From: JANYBT01 sp038211475
Lineage (GTDB): Bacteria; Acidobacteriota; Terriglobia; Terriglobales; Acidobacteriaceae
Reading direction: 5' to 3'
DNA: 30,028 nucleotides
NCBI GenBank assembly: GCA_038211475.1
Contig: JBBQVN010000034.1
Coordinates: 1-30,028, forward strand
The position numbers were made by a program, and so were the translations under genes. The notes beneath the pieces were generated by a model that saw only the letters and a program-made list of their open reading frames with translations, was not told where the DNA came from and searched no databases. Positions 22,442 through 30,028 of the stretch are shown here, piece by piece; within the stretch, counting starts at the first letter, position 1; the number at the start of each line of letters is the position of its first letter.

Positions 22442-23557
22442 TTACTGTTGCGGCTGTTGTGGGTCTGTCTGGTTGTCCGGTTGCGATTGCGAATCCGGGC
22501 CCTCCAGCTTGGGGCGACCCGCATTGCGTTCTCCGGTTGGCGTCACGGTAACTGAGTTGGATAACGTGAAGGTCAACACGGTCTCAGCCGGCAATTTGAT
22601 TTGCTGGCCCTTGGTCGCCGCTTGCACGCCGCCTCCCAATCCACCGCCCGCCGCTGCTCCAATGGCTGCACCCTTTCCGCCGCCCGCGATGGCTCCAATG
22701 ATGGCGCCGATTCCGGCTCCGGCTCCCACTTTCTCAGCCGTGTTCACCCCGCGCGAACTCCCATTCTTCGCGTAAGGGTTCGTTTGAATGTCATAGTGTT
22801 TTCCGCCCGCCGAAATGCGGTCGAGCTGCAACACCAGTTCTGACTTGCCGGCGAATTTGCCTGCGCTCTTCACGCTCACTACGTGCCCCTGCACGTCATA
22901 TCCGGCAGGAATCGCCACCTCTCCATCCGCCGCAAGGGGGGAATCCAGCGTGGCACGGAAGCTTTGGCCCTGGGTCGCCGTTTCCGAATTCAGTCCTTCT
23001 GAAAGGCGCACGGACAAAGTGGTTCCCGACGGCACCGTCACGCGCTTGGGCGCTGCGGGCGGCGGGGGCGTAGTAGAAACCGGAGTCACATGGATGGGCT
23101 GGCTCGGCGTCGTGTCGGCCACTGGCGTACTGGACGTACTGTTGGTATTTACGGGCGCTACCGAATTTCGTGCTGGCCGGTTCGAACGTATCCTCCCGGT
23201 CGCTTTGGGAATATCTACGATCGGAGCGGGTGCCTGCACAGCGACCTCCGGCGGAGTTGTAGTCGGCGAACCCACCTGAAGGTTGTTCACCACCTGCTTC
23301 ACGCCCGGCATGGTGGAAGCGATGCGCGCGGCCGCGTCCCTCTGAATCTCATTGTCCACACTGCCGCTGATCGTAACCACGCCACTGGCGGTTTGGACGG
23401 ACAAGGTCTTGCCTTGCAGTCCGGAATCCTGGCTGAGGCGGCTTTGCAACTGGCCGCTGATTTCGCTGTCGTTGGGACTCTTCGTGCAAGCTACTCCCGC
23501 CGCCAGCATGGCGGTCAAGAAAACGGTCGAGAGGACTTTCAACACCCTCTGGTTCAT
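22442..23557 (-). CDS. BON-domain envelope protein with glycine-zipper region
   Basis: This 371-residue protein has a signal peptide ending MLAAGVAC-T. Cys24 could be lipidated, but the lipobox is weak. Residues ~30-97 form a BON domain (SEISGQLQSRLSQDSGLQGK, LSVQTASGVVTISGSVDNEI, AARIASTMPGVKQVVNNLQV), a module that binds membranes or lipids. A long Pro/Thr/Ser linker follows. A beta-rich domain reads VPSGTTLSVRLSEGLNSETA. Then comes a glycine-zipper-like stretch (GAGAGIGAIIGAIAGGGKGA) that may insert into the outer membrane. The C-terminus is Gln/Pro-rich. A role in envelope integrity, as for OsmY or DolP, is inferred. Confidence 0.82.
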   Translation of the reverse strand: MNQRVLKVLSTVFLTAMLAAGVACTKSPNDSEISGQLQSRLSQDSGLQGKTLSVQTASGVVTISGSVDNEIQRDAAARIASTMPGVKQVVNNLQVGSPTTTPPEVAVQAPAPIVDIPKATGRIRSNRPARNSVAPVNTNSTSSTPVADTTPSQPIHVTPVSTTPPPPAAPKRVTVPSGTTLSVRLSEGLNSETATQGQSFRATLDSPLAADGEVAIPAGYDVQGHVVSVKSAGKFAGKSELVLQLDRISAGGKHYDIQTNPYAKNGSSRGVNTAEKVGAGAGIGAIIGAIAGGGKGAAIGAAAGGGLGGGVQAATKGQQIKLPAETVLTFTLSNSVTVTPTGERNAGRPKLEGPDSQSQPDNQTDPQQPQQ

Positions 23558-23705
23558 GATGAACTCCTAATGTTCGATCTGTACAAAGATTGCTCTCTTT
23601 ACAGGTTAGATGCAATTTCCGATGTCATTCACCAGAAAAATGGTCCACTAGCTGAATTTGGTCCGAATATGGCAGCCCGCGCGGGTTCCGGCTATGATTT
23701 CTCTT

Positions 23706-24533
23706 ATGCCCCGAACCGCTCTACTCTGCCCACCCACTTTTTTCGATGTGATTGATACCAAGAACCCTTACATGTCACGCGAGACCTCCATCGACCACGC
23801 CAAAGCTCATTTGCAGTGGGAGTTCCTTCGCCGCTCGCTGGAGCAGTCGGGCGTGAAGGTAGAAACCATCGATCCTGTGGCCGGACTGGAAGATATGGTC
23901 TTCGCCGCTAACCAGGTGTTTGTCGGCACCCACCCCACATTGGGTAAGTTCATTGTTCCCAGCCGGATGCGATATCCCTCGCGCCAGCGCGAAGTGCCGC
24001 ACTATGTCGCCTGGTTCCGGCAGCATGGGTACCGCGTGATTGACCTGGACTTCGCCGACGATTACCTGGAGGGCCACGGTGACCTGATCTGGCATCCCGG
24101 TTTCTCGCGGGTATATGCCGGCTATGGTTTCCGCACCACTCGTGGCGCAGTCGAAAAGTTTGCCGCAGCCATGCAAGCGATGGGAGTGCCAGTAGTGCCC
24201 TTGCAACTGGTGAGCGAGCATTGCTACCACCTTGACACCTGCTTCTGTCCCCTCAACCAAGAATCCGTATTGATCTATCCGGGCGCGTTTTCCGCAGACT
24301 CGCTGGCGGAGCTGCGCAAATTCTGGCCCCGGGTCTACGAGTTGTCCCAGGACGAGGTTACGCAATTCATGGGAAACGGAATCGTCGCGGACGGCAACTA
24401 CCTGACCCCGCACAGCACTCCGCACTTGGAGCAGATGCTGGCCCAAGAGGGACTGAAGCCGATGCTGATCGATACCTCGGAATTTGAAAAATCCGGTGGC
24501 AGCTGTTTTTGCATGAAATCGATGATCGAGTAG
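23706..24533 (+). CDS. DDAH/amidinotransferase-family enzyme
   Basis: This 275-residue protein of the guanidine-modifying superfamily starts MPRTALLCPPTFFDV. Superfamily features in order are GLEDMVFAANQVFVG, KFIVPSRMRYPSRQREV, YLEGHGDLIWHPG (substrate Glu/Asp loop), EHCYHLDTCFCPL (catalytic His), and C-terminal GGSCFCMKSMIE with the nucleophilic Cys, probably Cys269. Relatives hydrolyse methylarginines, arginine or related guanidines, or transfer amidino groups. The exact substrate cannot be read from sequence. ATG at 23706 is chosen because the conserved part begins there; 23658 would add 16 unlike residues. It is the second guanidine-modifying enzyme in the window after AguA. Confidence 0.85.
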   Translation: MPRTALLCPPTFFDVIDTKNPYMSRETSIDHAKAHLQWEFLRRSLEQSGVKVETIDPVAGLEDMVFAANQVFVGTHPTLGKFIVPSRMRYPSRQREVPHYVAWFRQHGYRVIDLDFADDYLEGHGDLIWHPGFSRVYAGYGFRTTRGAVEKFAAAMQAMGVPVVPLQLVSEHCYHLDTCFCPLNQESVLIYPGAFSADSLAELRKFWPRVYELSQDEVTQFMGNGIVADGNYLTPHSTPHLEQMLAQEGLKPMLIDTSEFEKSGGSCFCMKSMIE

Positions 24534-24781
24534 TGTGGTAGGGGGGGGATGGCGCCGGTTCAGGGTTGGGACGGAGCGGGAGTTTAGCGGTCGCGCCCCC
24601 AGAATGCTCACAGGAAGGCCCAGGCGGCGATTGTACCGTCCGGTGGCCTGAGGGTCGTCCGGAAGGCGATCGTTCAACCTGGGGCTCCCCAAGGCCAGCA
24701 AGAGGCATTCTACGAAGCTTTCCATTTCAGTTTTGCGCTTGGGAATTTAGGAATTTGGGCCTCGCCTTCCGAAAACCGGCC

Positions 24782-24915
24782 TAAGTCCATTGTTTGCAAC
24801 ATGTTGACTATTTTTTTGGTTACTTGTCTAAAAGTTATAGGCTCATGCATCTTGGCTAGAACGCTCTCAGCTCTCCCGTTTGCCTTCTCCACCAACAAAT
24901 TCTGCGCTTGCCATT
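24782..24915 (+). repeat. Diverged ~130-bp direct repeat, copy 1
   Basis: Shares, in the same order, TAAGTC-ATTGTTT, TTAC-TGTCTAAAAGTTA, CATGCATC, GCTC-AGC, CTCC-ACAAATT and TGCGCTTGCCATT with 26562-26688. Short gaps and substitutions separate the blocks. It lies downstream of the 25059-26384 gene. Confidence 0.75.
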
Positions 24916-24996
24916 AGGGACTAAGCGGCCTATTGCAGGTGCTACGAGCGTCAAGCCACATGAACACTGCATTCCGATGAATATGTTGACCTGACG

Positions 24997-25041
24997 GGGT
25001 TCAGGTTCCCGCCATCCCCGGCGTGCCGGGAACCTGAACCC
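24997..25041 (-). terminator. Perfect 15-bp hairpin after the secreted repeat-protein gene
   Basis: GGGTTCAGGTTCCCG (24997-25011) pairs perfectly with 25027-25041, with further pairing possible in the 15-base loop. It lies 17 bases after the minus-strand gene stop. There is no T run, so it may stabilise the 3' end or act as a factor-assisted terminator. Confidence 0.6.
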
Positions 25042-25058
25042 ATGGTCCTCAACTTCCC

Positions 25059-26384
25059 TTACGGCAGCGCCAACGTCGAAGCTACTACTCGTCCCCGAGC
25101 ATCGGTCCAGGTTGTGATGGCTTCTTTAGCTCCCACCGCCAGTCCGTACCCCAGCACTCCGGTAGTGCTGGGCACGATGACCGGAACGCTCCATGCCGTC
25201 GTCATCGTCCGCGACGAGGACTTCACGTTGTAATTCAACTTCTGCGCGTTCCACGTCACCCAGTCGATCACAAAGCTTCCGCCGTTTGGCTTCACCACCA
25301 TCACCGGCGTCAGTCCGCCGGCGCATCCGCAACTGTCCGACGCCACCGTTCCGCCGCTTGCGAACGTAGAGCCCGCCCGCCGGACGTAACTGCGCAACGA
25401 CATCGTCGACCCTGCGCCGCTCGCGGTCACCACGTTAAAGATGGCAATCCCGTTACCCGCCGCGTCCATCGTGAATACCGACTCCCCATTGATGCCCGCC
25501 GTCCCGTAGTTGGCGATGGTCTGCAGCACCCACTTTGTTCCAGCGGCGCTCTGGGTCGCGGCGAATGCGTACGGGCCCTCATACCACACCACGGTCATGT
25601 CGCCGGTCGTGGTGATACCTACGACGGTGATGCCGCCGTACCTGTAATATTGAAACGACAGCGAAGGATAGAGTACCGTGGACGCGCCCCAACTTCCGTC
25701 CGACGCCCGCTGCGCCGCGCGTATGAACGGCAGGTATGATTTGTAAATGCCCGGAGACCATGGCCCTGCCCAGCCCGCAACCGCCTGTCCGGCGCTGTTC
25801 GACCGGAACTTTGGCAGGTTCCCGCACTCACCAGCCGGGGAAAGCTGAATTGCCGAGCCGGTCGCACCAGCCGCGTTCCATCCCTGCAAGGTCGTAATGC
25901 AGTCAGTAGTTCCCGCGGGCAGGGTAACGTAGCCCACCGCAAATCCTTGCGCGCCGTCCGAAGCCACCGTGGCGCCCGCCTTGATCGCGGTCTGGGCTAC
26001 GGTGACCAGGGTCCATGTCGTAGATCCGGTCGTCAGGTACCCGGCAGAAACCGTGGTTCCGTTGGTCTTGGAATCCCCATCGCTCCACACTGCCATCACG
26101 TCACCGTTTCCATTCACGGCAGCGCCTTGTACCAGCACGCCGGTCGGCAGCGGCTGCGAAAACGTCCATGCCCCGCCAGGCCGTCGGATCGCAGCCATCA
26201 CTCCAGTGCTGGTGCTCACCCCAACGACTTCCGTCCCGTCTGGGCCCGACGTCGTGAATGCCTGGCCGCCATTGGCGATCATCGCCGGAGCAGACCATGA
26301 ACTTGCGGCAAACGCCGAAATGCTTAACCCCATCAGCGCAACCGCACAGAATACAGCAAGAGAGTTTGTTACTTTTTTAGTCAC
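25059..26384 (-). CDS. Secreted beta-propeller-like repeat protein, unknown function
   Basis: This 441-residue protein starts at GTG, supported by AGGAG eight bases upstream. Residues 1-26 are a signal peptide (LAVFCAVALMGLSISAFA). The rest is Ser/Thr/Gly/Ala-rich with repeated strands of the type NGNGDVMAVWSDG, SNSAGQAVAGWAG, TTGDMTVVWYEG, DAAGNGIAIFNVV and GAKEAITTWTDARG. Each has a Gly-Asx turn followed by a hydrophobic strand and W, as in sialidase-like or Asp-box propellers. It is probably extracellular. Diverged direct repeats lie on both sides of the gene. No catalytic residues are recognised. Confidence 0.8.
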   Translation of the reverse strand: MTKKVTNSLAVFCAVALMGLSISAFAASSWSAPAMIANGGQAFTTSGPDGTEVVGVSTSTGVMAAIRRPGGAWTFSQPLPTGVLVQGAAVNGNGDVMAVWSDGDSKTNGTTVSAGYLTTGSTTWTLVTVAQTAIKAGATVASDGAQGFAVGYVTLPAGTTDCITTLQGWNAAGATGSAIQLSPAGECGNLPKFRSNSAGQAVAGWAGPWSPGIYKSYLPFIRAAQRASDGSWGASTVLYPSLSFQYYRYGGITVVGITTTGDMTVVWYEGPYAFAATQSAAGTKWVLQTIANYGTAGINGESVFTMDAAGNGIAIFNVVTASGAGSTMSLRSYVRRAGSTFASGGTVASDSCGCAGGLTPVMVVKPNGGSFVIDWVTWNAQKLNYNVKSSSRTMTTAWSVPVIVPSTTGVLGYGLAVGAKEAITTWTDARGRVVASTLALP

Positions 26385-26561
26385 AGATCATTCTCCTGGG
26401 ATTGATTACGTTGTGTTCAAGGATTGTTGGTTGAGGGGAGACACCCTCCATTTTTACCCGGCGCGCTGGGGCGGCGCGGTGATGACGGTCACCTTCAAGA
26501 GTGATAGCGCCTTAGCGTGGCACGGCACGTTCAGACCGCGACTTGTCTCTAAAAATCCCGT

Positions 26562-26688
26562 TAAGTCGATTGTTTACAGCGTATTAGATCTGCTTGCGAT
26601 TACGTGTCTAAAAGTTACATGCATCCTTGCAGTATGGCTCCAGCGCTCCCGATAGCCCTCTCCTCCGACAAATTGTGCGCTTGCCATT
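26562..26688 (+). repeat. Diverged ~130-bp direct repeat, copy 2
   Basis: Matches 24782-24915 block by block (TAAGTC, TGTCTAAAAGTTA, CATGCATC, ACAAATT, GCGCTTGCCATT). It overlaps the first two bases of the -35 box of the kinase promoter, so the repeat end and the promoter touch. Confidence 0.75.
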
Positions 26689-26715
26689 GATTTTCGGGGT
26701 TTTCCGGGATACTAT
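26687..26715 (+). promoter_or_regulatory. Sigma-70-type promoter of the Ser/Thr kinase gene
   Basis: TTGATT (26687-26692), 17-base spacer, TACTAT (26710-26715). It lies about 110 bases before the preferred start codon. Pattern-based prediction. Confidence 0.45.
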
Positions 26716-26825
26716 TCTGCTCACCGCCCCCGCGGGACCCTGGCTGCTGCAGCGCGCAGAGCCGGATGAGGCTGCGTTTGGCTTGTTTCGTAGGCTCTGT
26801 GGTTTCGGGGGCGCTCCTGGAGAGC

Positions 26826-29621
26826 GTGCCTCGCTCTATCTCCGATCGATTCGTGATGCTTGAGGTCCTTGGCAAAGGGGCCACGGGCGAGGTGTATCGC
26901 GCCGAAGACCTCGAATGCCATCGCATCGTCGCACTCAAGCGCCTGAATCCGGAACTTAGCGCCGACCCATTGTCGCGCCGTCGTTTCCTCGAAGAAGCCA
27001 GCCGCGCCCGCGAGCTTCGCCATCCCCGCATCGCCGCCTACTACGAAGCGGTCGAAGACAACCGCGACTTGTATCTGGTGATGGAATACGTGGAGGGGGA
27101 GACGCTCCGCCAGAGACTGCAGCGCCCCATTGCACGCACGGAATTTTTCCGCATCGCCACCCAATGCGCCGAAGCCCTGGAGGCGGCGCACGCCGGAAAT
27201 CTGGTGCACTGCGACATCAAGCCGGAAAACATCATGTTAACGCCGCAAGGGGACGTGAAAGTCCTCGACTTTGGCGTGGCCAAGCGGTTGCAAACCGAGG
27301 CGCTCGCTACCACGGTGGATCGCAAAGGCACGCTGAGCGGAACCCCCGCCTACATGGCTCCGGAAGTGTTGCGGCAACAGACGCCGGATGCCCGCGCCGA
27401 TATTTTCTCGTTGGCGGTGGTGTTGTACGAAATGCTCACCCGGCAACATCCGTTCCTGGCGGAGAGTTTTGTTGAAACCACCAACCGTATTTCTAATCAC
27501 CTGCCGGAATCTCCCCGCGAACTCAACCCCGAGGTTTCGAAGAACCTGGAACGGGTGGTTCGCACCGGGCTGGCGAAAGACCCGCAAGAGCGCTACGCCA
27601 CTGCCCAGGAACTGTTGGATGATTTGCGCGCAGTGGAGAAAGGCCGCAGACCCAGGAACGCGCGCTGGGTCCCCGCGCATGATACCGAAAAGCGTAATCC
27701 CTGGTTGACCGCGGTGGCCGTAATCGCGGTGATCGCCGCGGGAGTGCTCGTCCGGCAGAAACTATTTAGCAAGCCTGTGCTCATCGAACGGGGCTGGGTG
27801 CTGATCAGCGATTTTGATACGCAAGCCAATGCTCCGCTGCCCGACTCCGGCATTCGCGAAGGCCTGAGCATTGCACTGCAGCAGTCGCGCTACGTCAACG
27901 TGTTCACGCGTTCGCGGGTGTACGACGTACTGCAGCGCATGAAGAAATCGGACGTGACCAGAATCGATGAGAGCCTGGGAAGGGAAGTGTGCCAGCGGGA
28001 GAATCTGCAAGTGCTGCTTGCGGGCAGCATCGAAGAAATTGGCTCGCAAGTGCAAATCACGGTGCGAGCGGTCGAGCCCGTGCACGGCACCCTGTTGTTC
28101 GCGGAAAAAGAACAGTTCGACCGCAAAGATCAAGTCTTCGGCAAAGTGGATGAACTGGCGCGCCGCGTCCGCATGGACCTGGGCGAGTCGTGGAGTAGAA
28201 TCGAAAAGACCAGCCGCCCGCTCGACAAAGTTACCACCAGTTCTCTTGAAGCGCTCCAGCTTTATTCGCAAGCCAAGGAATTCATGGACCAGGGCAAGCT
28301 GGAGCAAGCCTTGCCGCTGTTGCAGGGAGCATTGCAATTGGACCCGGATTTCGCCATGGCCCACATGCAACTCAGCTCGTATTATGCCTCGATTGTAGGA
28401 AAGAACAGCCGGACCATTGAGGAACTGCAGAAGGCGTACGACTTGCGGCAGCGTGTGACCGATCGCGAACAGCGCCGCATTGAAGCCAGTTATTATGAAG
28501 CGCAGGAACGCTACGAGGATACGGCGCAAGCCTTAAGCGTCTTAGTGGGTTTGTATCCGGATGACGTGGATGCTCGACTTGACCTCGCCGACGCTTACGC
28601 AGCCATCGGGCGGTGGGACGGCGCGATTGCCGAGGCGCGGGAAGTGGTTCGCCTTAGCCCCACATCGTCGCGTGCCTACAGCCGTTTAGTCATCTGGCTG
28701 GCTCGGCGGCATGCCTACTCCGATGCCATTGCTGTTTACCAGAAAGCCAAAGCACAAGGCATCGAATCGCCTCAACTGAATTGGGGACTTGGCCTGGTGT
28801 ACGAGGGACAGGGCAAGGCCGGTGACGCCGATAAACAGTTCCGGCTGCTGGAAGCGAACGGTGACGCCTATCAAGGACTGGCCCATCTGTCGCGGGCCCG
28901 GAATTACCTGTACCAAGGCCAGTTTCGCGCGGGGGAAGCGGAAATCCAAGCCGGTCTCAGGCACGAACAAGCGCAGAACAAAGGGCTCAAGCCGCTGTTC
29001 TACTACGTTCTCGGCAACGTGTATTTATGGCAAGGCGACCGCAACGGCGCTCGTCAACAAGCCACACGAATCCTGGCCGCGCCCGAGGCCGACCTGCAGA
29101 CCGGCGATCTTTTGTCCGCCGGCATTTTATACGCGCGGAGTGGCGAGGCGAAGCACGCCGATGGCGTTCTGCACCGTTTGGACAAACTGCAAGGGCAGAT
29201 TCCAACCGCATGGAACCGCAGCAGCTACTGGAACCTCGCCGGCGAAATTGCTTTGGCAGAAAGCAAACCAGAGGGCGCCATCGAGGCTTTTCAAAGTGCA
29301 GAATCTGCGTATCCCGGAGCCTTGCCACACTTTGGAATGGCACGCGCTTATGAGGCCAAGCGAGAATGGGATTCGGCCTTACAACAGTGGCAGCTAGTGG
29401 TCGACGCCACTGGCGAGATTCTGCAAGATTGGTCACCTGTTATGCTGACCGAGGCCGAATTAGGCATGGCCCGCGACTCGCGACAGTCTCATCGCGAACC
29501 GGAAGCACGCTTTCATTACCAAAACGCGTTACAACTGTGGCGCGGTACTGACGACAACCATTTTCGCCATCAGGTACAGGCGGAATTGCAGTCCCTCGAG
29601 AACTCTGCGGGTAAAAATTAA
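26826..29621 (+). CDS. Transmembrane Ser/Thr protein kinase with TPR sensor domain
   Basis: From GTG 26826 the protein is 931 residues. The Hanks-type kinase domain (~8-270) has the Gly loop GKGATGEVY, VALK (Lys38), catalytic loop VHCDIKPEN (HCD instead of HRD), DFG 148-150 and APE 178-180. One transmembrane helix lies at ~293-310. Outside it a TolB/CsgG-like alpha/beta segment (GWVLISDFDTQ, GIREGLSIALQQSRYVNVFT) is followed by about ten TPR-like helix pairs to the C-terminus. It probably senses an envelope signal and phosphorylates cytoplasmic proteins. ATG 26766 would add a hydrophobic leader that would misplace the kinase, so GTG is preferred. The small peptide gene follows 44 bases downstream. 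Confidence 0.9.
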   Translation: MPRSISDRFVMLEVLGKGATGEVYRAEDLECHRIVALKRLNPELSADPLSRRRFLEEASRARELRHPRIAAYYEAVEDNRDLYLVMEYVEGETLRQRLQRPIARTEFFRIATQCAEALEAAHAGNLVHCDIKPENIMLTPQGDVKVLDFGVAKRLQTEALATTVDRKGTLSGTPAYMAPEVLRQQTPDARADIFSLAVVLYEMLTRQHPFLAESFVETTNRISNHLPESPRELNPEVSKNLERVVRTGLAKDPQERYATAQELLDDLRAVEKGRRPRNARWVPAHDTEKRNPWLTAVAVIAVIAAGVLVRQKLFSKPVLIERGWVLISDFDTQANAPLPDSGIREGLSIALQQSRYVNVFTRSRVYDVLQRMKKSDVTRIDESLGREVCQRENLQVLLAGSIEEIGSQVQITVRAVEPVHGTLLFAEKEQFDRKDQVFGKVDELARRVRMDLGESWSRIEKTSRPLDKVTTSSLEALQLYSQAKEFMDQGKLEQALPLLQGALQLDPDFAMAHMQLSSYYASIVGKNSRTIEELQKAYDLRQRVTDREQRRIEASYYEAQERYEDTAQALSVLVGLYPDDVDARLDLADAYAAIGRWDGAIAEAREVVRLSPTSSRAYSRLVIWLARRHAYSDAIAVYQKAKAQGIESPQLNWGLGLVYEGQGKAGDADKQFRLLEANGDAYQGLAHLSRARNYLYQGQFRAGEAEIQAGLRHEQAQNKGLKPLFYYVLGNVYLWQGDRNGARQQATRILAAPEADLQTGDLLSAGILYARSGEAKHADGVLHRLDKLQGQIPTAWNRSSYWNLAGEIALAESKPEGAIEAFQSAESAYPGALPHFGMARAYEAKREWDSALQQWQLVVDATGEILQDWSPVMLTEAELGMARDSRQSHREPEARFHYQNALQLWRGTDDNHFRHQVQAELQSLENSAGKN

Positions 29622-29665
29622 CCAAAACCGTCGCTACGACGACGACAACTTGCGAAGGAGACAAC

Positions 29666-29935
29666 ATGAATCTATACACCATTATTGGCGCCGCTGCTGT
29701 GGATTCCGCATTCCTGGCTCTGTTGCTTCGAGACCGGGTTGCCGCAGCCCGGGCGTTAGGGTTATTCCTGACTGTTGGGGAATTGGCGGCGCTGGATAAA
29801 TTGCTCGCCAATGAGGACGCTGTAGAGAATTTACAGCAGCTCAGCAGCGGAGTCTGCCCTCGCCCGCCCTGTCCGCCATGCTTGGCGCCGGTGTTTTTGC
29901 CGCCGCCTTCCTCAGATGGAAAGTCGGCGGAGTAA
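29666..29935 (+). CDS. Small Cys/Pro-rich peptide, candidate RiPP precursor
   Basis: AAGGAG lies five bases before the ATG, so translation is likely. The 89-residue product has an N-terminal helical part, TIIGAAAVDSAFLALLLRDR then VAAARALGLFLTVGELAALD. It follows the pattern F-x2-LL-x-(D)-x-A-x-A-L-G-x-x-LT-x2-EL-x-AL of Nif11/NHLP-type leader peptides. After NLQQLSSGV comes a short Cys/Pro-rich tail, CPRPPCPPC, with Cys64, Cys69 and Cys72, then a Pro/Ser-rich end. No modifying enzyme (radical SAM, YcaO, LanM) is encoded in the window. It follows the kinase closely and may be cotranscribed. Leader similarity is by eye; a plain small regulatory or metal-binding protein is the alternative. Confidence 0.7.
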   Translation: MNLYTIIGAAAVDSAFLALLLRDRVAAARALGLFLTVGELAALDKLLANEDAVENLQQLSSGVCPRPPCPPCLAPVFLPPPSSDGKSAE

Positions 29936-30028
29936 GAGTAAAAACGAGGCTTGCAGATTTCAGCGCTGCATCTGTGCCTGAGTATGGCCAACGTTGTCGC
30001 GGCATGCACCGCATAATTCTGCTTGCTT

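Larger units (their letters stand above)
24534..25058. other. Non-coding stretch between convergent genes
   Basis: No gene is supported. It holds the first copy of a ~130-base direct repeat (24782-24915) and the large hairpin at 24997-25041, preceded by GC-rich sequence without recognisable structure. Confidence 0.55.
26385..26825. other. Divergent intergenic region upstream of the kinase
   Basis: Contains a GGGGAGACAC/CCTCC motif near 26436 similar to that at 2452, the second ~130-base direct repeat and a good kinase promoter. No gene is supported. Confidence 0.55.

Noticed and set aside
23775..24725. 316-codon minus-strand open frame opposite the DDAH-family gene
   Set aside because: The plus strand has ordered superfamily motifs; the minus frame has no recognisable domain and is a GC-bias shadow.
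29440..30009. 189-codon minus-strand open frame over the kinase end and the small peptide gene
   Set aside because: Low-complexity Ala/Ser/Arg content; it overlaps two plus-strand genes, one with strong TPRs and one with a good ribosome-binding site.
30004..30028. Possible gene start at the right edge (reads MHRIILLA)
   Set aside because: Only eight codons are visible and there is no ribosome-binding site, so it cannot be supported.

Overview
The window reads as chromosomal DNA from a GC-rich soil-type bacterium, most likely an Acidobacteriota (Koribacter/Terriglobia-like). This is inferred from remembered resemblance of several proteins and from the gene mix: a pyruvoyl arginine decarboxylase, a bacterial deoxyhypusine-synthase homologue, FG-GAP/HYDIN-type secreted proteins, a REP-associated transposase remnant, and a TPR-bearing Ser/Thr kinase. 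No database search was possible.

Layout. Bases 1-4460 look like a decayed accessory region. It holds the end of an RHS-repeat protein with a variable C-terminal tail and an overlapping secreted beta-propeller gene. A 620-base non-coding stretch with hairpins and repeats follows. Next come a frameshifted MobC-like gene cut by an internally deleted RAYT transposase element between 31-bp inverted repeats, an unrecognised gene tail, a small membrane protein, and an alpha/beta-hydrolase remnant. The region ends at the 3' end of tRNA-Ser(CGA). From 4594 the gene order is dense and ordinary: tadA and a lone nuoI (divergent), then the minus-strand operon aguB-aguA-TMEM175, then a divergent deoxyhypusine-synthase-like gene. 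An FG-GAP surface protein gene broken by one in-frame stop comes next, followed by pyruvoyl arginine decarboxylase, a small zinc-ribbon gene, and an ECF sigma/anti-sigma pair. After these lie a soluble lytic transglycosylase, a TPR protein, a PepSY-like lipoprotein, a DinB-like protein, a prepilin peptidase overlapping a coiled-coil secreted protein, a PAS histidine kinase, a cytochrome c, a BON-domain protein, a DDAH-family enzyme, a secreted repeat protein, and a large Ser/Thr kinase with TPRs. The kinase is followed by an 89-residue peptide that resembles a RiPP precursor.

How genes work together. Arginine decarboxylase, AguA and AguB form a complete arginine -> agmatine -> N-carbamoylputrescine -> putrescine route. 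The DHS-like enzyme next to them could use putrescine or a derivative as an aminobutyl donor, which suggests a homospermidine or related polyamine branch. Several minus-strand genes end in clear hairpin terminators.

The items most worth following are the polyamine cluster with its DHS homologue, the kinase-linked Cys-rich peptide, the diverged 130-bp direct repeats around the 25.1-26.4 kb gene, the tRNA-bounded decayed island, and the single nonsense codon in the FG-GAP protein.
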